From positions 1-37,975 of the forward strand of contig JAILMV010000093.1 in assembly GCA_024692185.1 (NCBI GenBank): a DNA stretch of 37,975 nt. Direction: 5' to 3'. Below the pieces are notes generated by a model. It was not told where the DNA came from, made no database searches, and saw only the letters and a list, made by a program, of their open reading frames with translations. The position numbers were made by a program, and so were the translations under genes. The DNA comes from Bacteroidales bacterium. GTDB taxonomy: Bacteria; Bacteroidota; Bacteroidia; Bacteroidales; UBA932. This document shows, one piece after another, positions 33,858 through 37,975 of the stretch (the first letter of the stretch is position 1; every line of letters starts with the position of its first letter).

Positions 33858-34838
33858 ATGAGACCCGTTTACGCAAAAGATGCCCTCTACGACCTGCTCC
33901 TTCCTTATGTGAACTGGAGCTTCCGCCGCGTGTTCCGCAGCCTGGAATTCCAGGGGCTGGAGGACATCCCCGACGACGGGGCCATAATCTTCTCCCCCAA
34001 CCATGTGAATACCCTGCTGGACGCGCTGGCAGTGCTGGCCATGATGGACAACAAGCCGGTGGTGTTTGCAGCGCGTGCGGACATCTTCCGCAAACCGGCG
34101 GTAGCCAAGATCCTGAACTTCCTGAGGATAGTCCCCATCAACCGCATCAGGGACGGGGTAGATGCCCTCGCAGGCAACGAACAGACCTTCCGCACGGCAA
34201 TCGCCACCCTTAAGGAAGATATTCCCTTCTGCATCTTCCCGGAGGGCAGGCACAGCCAGGATCCGGGCCTGCTGCCGCTGCGCAAAGGCATAGCCAGGAT
34301 AGCGATGCAGGCCGTGGATGAAATCGACCGTCCTGTGTACATAGTGCCCATCGGACTGGTCTATGAGGATTATGTGAACTTCCGCACGGATCTTACCATA
34401 AACGTGGGAGAAGCCGTGCTGGTGGCCGGCGAGAAAGGCCAGCCGGACCAGACCGAGCCCGCCAGACAGCGCAGGGCCAGGAAGCTGCTGGACAGCCTTG
34501 CCTTCAAGATGAGGGCACTGATAGATACCCGCAGGGACAAGCCGGTAAGGGATTCCCTGATGCTGAAGATTCTCAGGATTCCGCTGGTGCCCTTCGCCGC
34601 CCTGCTATTGCTGCCGGCATTCGGGATTATAAAATATCTGTCGAAGAAAATGAAGGACAAGGCCTTCCTGAACTCCGTACGCTACGGAATATGCTATCTG
34701 GTGAATCCTGTGATTATCTTCCTGCTGGGCCTGATCCTGGGCCTCTGCGGGCTGATTCCCTGGTGGCTGATACTGGTCCTTCCAGTCCTTTCAGCTTTTG
34801 CCCCTGAAATCTGGTACGGGGCCACCAGCAAGGATTAG
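33858..34838 (+). CDS. PlsC-like lysophospholipid/glycerol-3-phosphate acyltransferase
   Basis: The 326-residue protein has LPLAT motif I as SPNHVNTLLDAL and motif III as IFPEGRHSQDPG, plus two or three hydrophobic segments near the C-terminus (about 230-320). The His to Asp spacing is five residues, not the usual four. A five-residue spacing is seen in the longer PlsC-like subgroup with a C-terminal membrane region, so it is probably not a defect. The reaction would be acyl transfer to a glycerol phosphate. The track start (TTG 33849) overlaps the previous stop; ATG 33858, one base after that stop, is preferred. It is the last gene of the operon, and its stop overlaps the convergent endonuclease remnant. 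Confidence 0.86.
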   Translation: MRPVYAKDALYDLLLPYVNWSFRRVFRSLEFQGLEDIPDDGAIIFSPNHVNTLLDALAVLAMMDNKPVVFAARADIFRKPAVAKILNFLRIVPINRIRDGVDALAGNEQTFRTAIATLKEDIPFCIFPEGRHSQDPGLLPLRKGIARIAMQAVDEIDRPVYIVPIGLVYEDYVNFRTDLTINVGEAVLVAGEKGQPDQTEPARQRRARKLLDSLAFKMRALIDTRRDKPVRDSLMLKILRIPLVPFAALLLLPAFGIIKYLSKKMKDKAFLNSVRYGICYLVNPVIIFLLGLILGLCGLIPWWLILVLPVLSAFAPEIWYGATSKD

Positions 34839-35424
34839 AACGTTACCGTCGCAGTTACGGGAAGATGGTCCGACGGGCACCAATTCTGACCGTTCATGCT
34901 AAAGCTTTCCACTACCAACTTGAAAGCGGACGCCTTGCAGCCGCGGGTAAGGATGTAGTCATACCTTCGCTCCGGGTGATTCTTGGTGAGCTGCCGCTCA
35001 TGGTTCCCCAGTTATTGTTGTTGTAGTCGTGCCAATAGCTGGTAAGTTTCTTGTGCTCATCGGTGCCGGGGCCATAGTTCATATCCCCCAGCAATACCGA
35101 AGGAGTGCTGCTGGCCTTGCTGTATGCGAAGTCATTCACCAGTCCGGACATGTTCAAGTTGCCGCCCTGACTGGAGGTAGGCATATGGGTCACGAAGAAA
35201 TAGAGGCTCCTTCCGGTATCAATATGGGTAAAACGCGCCCAAAGGCAGGTCCTCTCGGGGATTCCGGCATTAGCATATGCCGAATATGAGCTTGTGTACC
35301 AGATACCTTCTTCCTTTGAGAGCCACACGAAACCGGATTCCTCGAGCTTAAGCTTCTTGGCATTATAGGCAAAACCATTGGCATAGGAATAGCTCAGGAG
35401 CTGAAGGAGGCGGAATCTGTACAT
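34835..35424 (-). pseudogene. Endonuclease/exonuclease/phosphatase family remnant (frameshifted, N-terminus missing)
   Basis: Frame one reads from MYRFRLLQLL through NAKKLKLEESGFVWLS, FVTHMP and the metal-site motif LLGDMNYGPG, then runs out in nonsense after NNNNWG. The next frame carries the natural continuation (HERQLTKNHPERRYDYILTRG) and the C-terminal motif CPSDHLPV, and stops at 34835. The switch lies at the CCCC run near 35006-35009, consistent with one lost base. The first half of an EEP enzyme, with its catalytic Glu (usually in a QE motif), is absent because glpT occupies that space. The track ORF start at 35514 lies inside glpT; I used the first ATG outside it. Confidence 0.75.
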
Positions 35425-35432
35425 ATCGGATG

Positions 35433-35440
35433 CAAAAATA
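35433..35440 (-). promoter_or_regulatory. Possible -7 box before the endonuclease remnant
   Basis: The minus strand reads TATTTTTG, a TAnnTTTG match, only eight bases before the ATG at 35424. It lies in the 43-base gap after glpT. No -33 element is visible. It may be chance in AT-rich DNA or a surviving piece of an older promoter. Confidence 0.25.
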
Positions 35441-35467
35441 GTAATTCTATCCGAATGCAGATACTTA

Positions 35468-36790
35468 TCAGTCGTGGATATAACCGTCGTTCTTAATGTT
35501 CCAGAGGAAGGCACAGAGAATTCCTCCGACCACGGCGAAACCGGCCATCAGTATGAAAAGATGGTCCCAGCCGAAATTATCGGAGAACCAGCCTAGGCCG
35601 GCACCGGTAATCAGCACGGAAACATAGCTCATCAGGCCTATCAATCCAACTGCGGAAGATGCGGCCTTCTTGGTGGCATGCTTGGAGGCAGTGACACCCA
35701 GAAGGGCCTGGGGGCCATACAGGAAGAAACCGGCAAGAGCAAGGATGGCAAGCACCAGCACAGGGGAAGCCGTGGAGGGCAGCAGCTGGAGAACTACCAG
35801 GCAGATAGCGACCAGCCCCATCTCTATGGCGCATACCCTGTGGGCCTTACCGGCAAAGAAACGGTCCGAAATCCATCCTGCGCAGAGCATGCCGGCGCAT
35901 CCGGCAATCTCGAAAATGCCTATAGTCCATCCGGCCAGGTGCGGGGAAAGGGGTACGGACATCTTCCCGAGGAAGGTGGGGCCCCAGTCCAGCACGGCGA
36001 AACGCACTACATATACGAAGAGATCAGTAATTGCAAGCACCCAGATGACCGGATTCAGGAAAACCTTCTTCTTTACAAAGGCCCTGTAAGCAGCGGGGCT
36101 GTCATTTTCGTCAAGTTCGGTCTTGGTGTCCGGAAGTTCGGGTAAGCCTACGGATTTGGGGGTATCCCTGAGGGTGATTATAATGAAGATTATTCCGAAT
36201 GCGGCGATTATCCCCGGAATCCAGAAGCACAATCTCCAATCCCCGCTGGAGCTCACTATGTAACCGCACAGAACGGCAAGGATACCGGCCCCTATGGAGT
36301 GGGAGGTATTCCAGATGCTCATCTTGGTGGCCAGTTCGCGCGGCGGGATCCAATGGTTCAGCAGACGGTTGCAGGGCGGGAAACCAAAGCCCTGGAAGAT
36401 ATTGTTCAACACTAGCAGTATGCCCATCACTACCACCATAGTACCTATGAAATCCGGTCCGGAAGGCTCGCCCGATATCATCACGGATATCTTGTCGCTC
36501 CATCCGAAGAGGAAATTTAGGACCACGCAGGCCGTGAGGCCGATAACCATATGCCAGCGGGCATTGAAACGGTCGGCCACGAACCCGTTAAGGAACTTGG
36601 ACAGGCCGTAGATAATGCCCACCAGCGTAAGGATAATACCGAAATCGGTATTGCTGATACCATATTCGGCGCTCAGCACGGGCATTGCGAAAGAGAAGTT
36701 CTTCCTCACGAAATAGAACATGGAATAGCCTATCATCGAAGAGATGATGACCCTCCACTGCCAGTAGCTGAAACTTTTCTTCGTCTGCAT
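35468..36790 (-). CDS. glpT: Glycerol-3-phosphate transporter, GlpT-like (MFS, OPA family)
   Basis: The 440-residue protein has 12 predicted membrane helices. It belongs to the organophosphate:phosphate antiporter family. Both substrate-binding arginines of GlpT appear to be present: Arg29 in YFVRKNFSFAMP (E. coli Arg45) and an Arg near 262 in YVVRFAVLDWGPTFL (E. coli Arg269). It should import sn-glycerol-3-phosphate in exchange for phosphate; UhpT-like hexose-phosphate transport is less likely. I chose ATG 36790 (MQTKKSFSYW), because the 12 extra residues of the track ORF overlap gpsA. It follows gpsA by two bases and shares its promoter. Confidence 0.92.
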   Translation of the reverse strand: MQTKKSFSYWQWRVIISSMIGYSMFYFVRKNFSFAMPVLSAEYGISNTDFGIILTLVGIIYGLSKFLNGFVADRFNARWHMVIGLTACVVLNFLFGWSDKISVMISGEPSGPDFIGTMVVVMGILLVLNNIFQGFGFPPCNRLLNHWIPPRELATKMSIWNTSHSIGAGILAVLCGYIVSSSGDWRLCFWIPGIIAAFGIIFIIITLRDTPKSVGLPELPDTKTELDENDSPAAYRAFVKKKVFLNPVIWVLAITDLFVYVVRFAVLDWGPTFLGKMSVPLSPHLAGWTIGIFEIAGCAGMLCAGWISDRFFAGKAHRVCAIEMGLVAICLVVLQLLPSTASPVLVLAILALAGFFLYGPQALLGVTASKHATKKAASSAVGLIGLMSYVSVLITGAGLGWFSDNFGWDHLFILMAGFAVVGGILCAFLWNIKNDGYIHD

Positions 36791-36792
36791 AA

Positions 36793-37848
36793 CTATCTGA
36801 ATTGTTCGAAGGTAAATGCTTCCCAAGGCAGGTCAGCATCGGCCATACCCTTGTCCAGGATATCCACGATGTGCATCAGCAGAGGGAAATTCTTGAGATC
36901 CACCAGTCCGAGTTCTGCCTTCTTCTTCACAGCTATACCCATGACGCGGGTGATTACAAGGCTCTCGAGGGTGATGCCGGAGAGGGCTTCGGTAACCTCG
37001 TCGTAGTTCAGGCCCTTGCCCATCAGCACGCCGCAGCGGCGGGTCCTGCCGGAGAAGATGGTAACGTAAAGGTCGCCGAGGCCGATGGCTTCGGAATCAA
37101 AGGTACCACCCTGCATCTGCATCAGGGCGTGAGTTTCACGGACGGCCTGGGTAAAAGTTCCTGCCTGGGAATTATAGTGCTGAGGCTCGTCTTCGCCATG
37201 CCAGCGGATATTCAGTCCGACGGCGAGGGTAACTGCCATGGCATAGGCGTTCTTGAGGGCAACGGCGCTCTCCAGACCGATAACATCGTCGGTAAGGGAG
37301 ATATGATAGTAAGGGCGCTGCATTGCTTCCTTCATCATGCGGAGGGCCTTATGGTCGCGGCCGCAGAATCCTACCTCGGAAGGATCCATGAACACCAGCT
37401 CATAGGAGGTGCAAGGACCGCCGATTGCGCAGATTTCCCTGTGTATGCCCACCTTGGCAAGTTCACTCTCCCAGTAACCAGGATAGGAGATAAGGGTTCC
37501 GTCGGCAAGACCGCGGAGGCCTTTGGTAACGCTGAGTACTGGAATCGAAGGGTCGAGTTTCTTGAGGATTTCCTCGAGGAACCAGTCCACGCCGAAGGAA
37601 GAAACGCCACCGATGATGAAGTCGGCACCTTCGACAGCCTTTTTCCAATCCTTGAAATAATAATATTTTACATTGTCCGGGAAAGGACGGCAGAATTTCT
37701 CGTGTTTATGGGTTTTTATATATCCGTCGATGATTTCGTCGTCGAGGCAAGTACCGACAATACGCACTTCATTACCATTTTCTGCGGCGGGAAAGGCAAG
37801 TGCAGAGCCCATCATACCAGCGCCGATGATTGTAACTGTTCTTTTCAT
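36793..37848 (-). CDS. gpsA: NAD(P)H-dependent glycerol-3-phosphate dehydrogenase
   Basis: Reduces dihydroxyacetone phosphate to sn-glycerol-3-phosphate for phospholipid synthesis. The 351-residue enzyme has the dinucleotide motif IIGAGMMGSALAF near the N-terminus, SVTKGL, GGPCTSYELVF, the catalytic-lysine helix VALKNAYAMAVTLAVGLN and the C-terminal GLGDLYVTIFSGRTRRCG. The track ORF starts nine codons earlier, within the promoter/operator region; MKRTVTIIGAG at 37848 is the natural start. glpT follows after two bases. The upstream region has a well-formed promoter and two operator-like repeats, which is unusual for a housekeeping gene. Confidence 0.94.
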   Translation of the reverse strand: MKRTVTIIGAGMMGSALAFPAAENGNEVRIVGTCLDDEIIDGYIKTHKHEKFCRPFPDNVKYYYFKDWKKAVEGADFIIGGVSSFGVDWFLEEILKKLDPSIPVLSVTKGLRGLADGTLISYPGYWESELAKVGIHREICAIGGPCTSYELVFMDPSEVGFCGRDHKALRMMKEAMQRPYYHISLTDDVIGLESAVALKNAYAMAVTLAVGLNIRWHGEDEPQHYNSQAGTFTQAVRETHALMQMQGGTFDSEAIGLGDLYVTIFSGRTRRCGVLMGKGLNYDEVTEALSGITLESLVITRVMGIAVKKKAELGLVDLKNFPLLMHIVDILDKGMADADLPWEAFTFEQFR

Positions 37849-37865
37849 TATATATGATTGTCTTG

Positions 37866-37881
37866 TTGTGTGCACGTGAAC
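37866..37881 (-). repeat. Operator-like inverted repeat, copy 1 (gpsA-proximal)
   Basis: The plus strand reads TTGTGTGCACGTGAAC. It is 15/16 identical to the reverse complement of copy 2. It also sits in a 22-base imperfect palindrome (37865-37886, 18 of 22 positions symmetrical) centred on CACGTG. Position just downstream of the -7 box, over the expected transcription start, suits a repressor site. A central CG with symmetrical arms is reminiscent of LacI/GalR-type operators (inference). Confidence 0.6.
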
Positions 37882-37888
37882 GCAACGA

Positions 37889-37919
37889 CAAATATATAGA
37901 CAATTTTCTTTTAGTGCAA
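37889..37919 (-). promoter_or_regulatory. Promoter of gpsA-glpT
   Basis: On the minus strand, TTG (37919..37917), 20 bases, then TATATTTG (37896..37889): both Bacteroidetes elements at ideal spacing. The -7 box ends 40 bases before the gpsA ATG. Operator copy 1 overlaps the start site and copy 2 lies upstream of the -33 element. It is one of the two best promoters in the window. Confidence 0.65.
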
Positions 37920-37936
37920 TAAATATAGAAAAAATT

Positions 37937-37952
37937 GTTCACGTGCACGCAA
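37937..37952 (+). repeat. Operator-like inverted repeat, copy 2 (distal)
   Basis: The plus strand reads GTTCACGTGCACGCAA, the reverse complement of copy 1 at 15 of 16 positions. The 12-base core GTTCACGTGCAC is an exact inverse match. Core centres are 67 bases apart. It could be an auxiliary operator for gpsA or serve a divergent gene beyond the window edge. The rest of 37849-37975 is AT-rich with no gene seen. Confidence 0.58.
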
Positions 37953-37975
37953 TTATATCATTAATTTATATCTTT

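Noticed and set aside
33984-34014. Apparent defect in the acyltransferase motif (His and Asp five residues apart)
   Set aside because: Longer PlsC-like proteins of this type also use NHx5D, and FPEGR is intact, so it is a subgroup feature, not a mutation.

Overview
The window looks like chromosomal DNA of an uncultured gut-type Bacteroidales bacterium. The evidence is the Bacteroidetes -7 promoter motif (TAnnTTTG) in most AT-rich gaps, type III glutamine synthetase, a serine-palmitoyltransferase-like enzyme next to a short-chain reductase (probable sphingoid-base synthesis), GlnRS rather than an amidotransferase-only route, a DUF5009/HGSNAT-like membrane acyltransferase, and a TPR/outer-membrane-barrel pair. 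Coding DNA is moderately GC-rich, gaps are very AT-rich, and genes are packed with 1-4 base overlaps (ATGA, TAATG, TGATG). Every gene-free stretch is about 130 bases or shorter. I see no tRNA, rRNA, CRISPR array, insertion sequence or phage gene.

Layout, left to right. (1) 1-12425, all minus strand. In transcription order: large TPR protein and outer-membrane barrel; gyrB; SPT-like PLP enzyme; SDR reductase; PgpH-like HD phosphodiesterase; a short trigger factor lacking the PPIase domain; clpP; and the first nine codons of clpX at the left edge. (2) 12518-13824, plus strand: ftsE coupled to nth. (3) 13802-20951, minus strand: a membrane sensor stub, trkH, a RecD-like helicase and an N-terminally short DPP-IV-like peptidase, tightly coupled, then a phosphohexomutase with its own promoter. 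(4) 21027-22193, plus: a ROK regulator, divergent from the sensor stub. (5) 22206-25290, minus: yicC then glnN. (6) 25384-34838, plus: a DUF5009 acyltransferase, then a likely six-gene operon from one good promoter: glnS, Wzx-type flippase, nitroreductase-like protein, polysaccharide pyruvyltransferase/GT2 fusion, DUF819 transporter, and a PlsC-like acyltransferase. (7) 34835-37975, minus: gpsA and glpT under a clear promoter bracketed by two inverted copies of a 16-bp operator-like sequence, followed by a decayed endonuclease/exonuclease/phosphatase gene.

How the genes fit together. The left block combines cytoplasmic proteostasis (trigger factor, ClpP, ClpX) with c-di-AMP turnover and probable sphingolipid synthesis. 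The right block centres on the envelope: a small surface-glycan cassette, an acyltransferase using the NHx5D/FPEGR motifs, and a pair supplying glycerol-3-phosphate (GpsA by synthesis, GlpT by import). The most unusual items are the flippase/nitroreductase/pyruvyltransferase-GT2 cassette, the inverted operator pair at gpsA, the PPIase-less trigger factor and the output-less sensor coupled to trkH. All names come from reading motifs and overall similarity by eye; no search was run.
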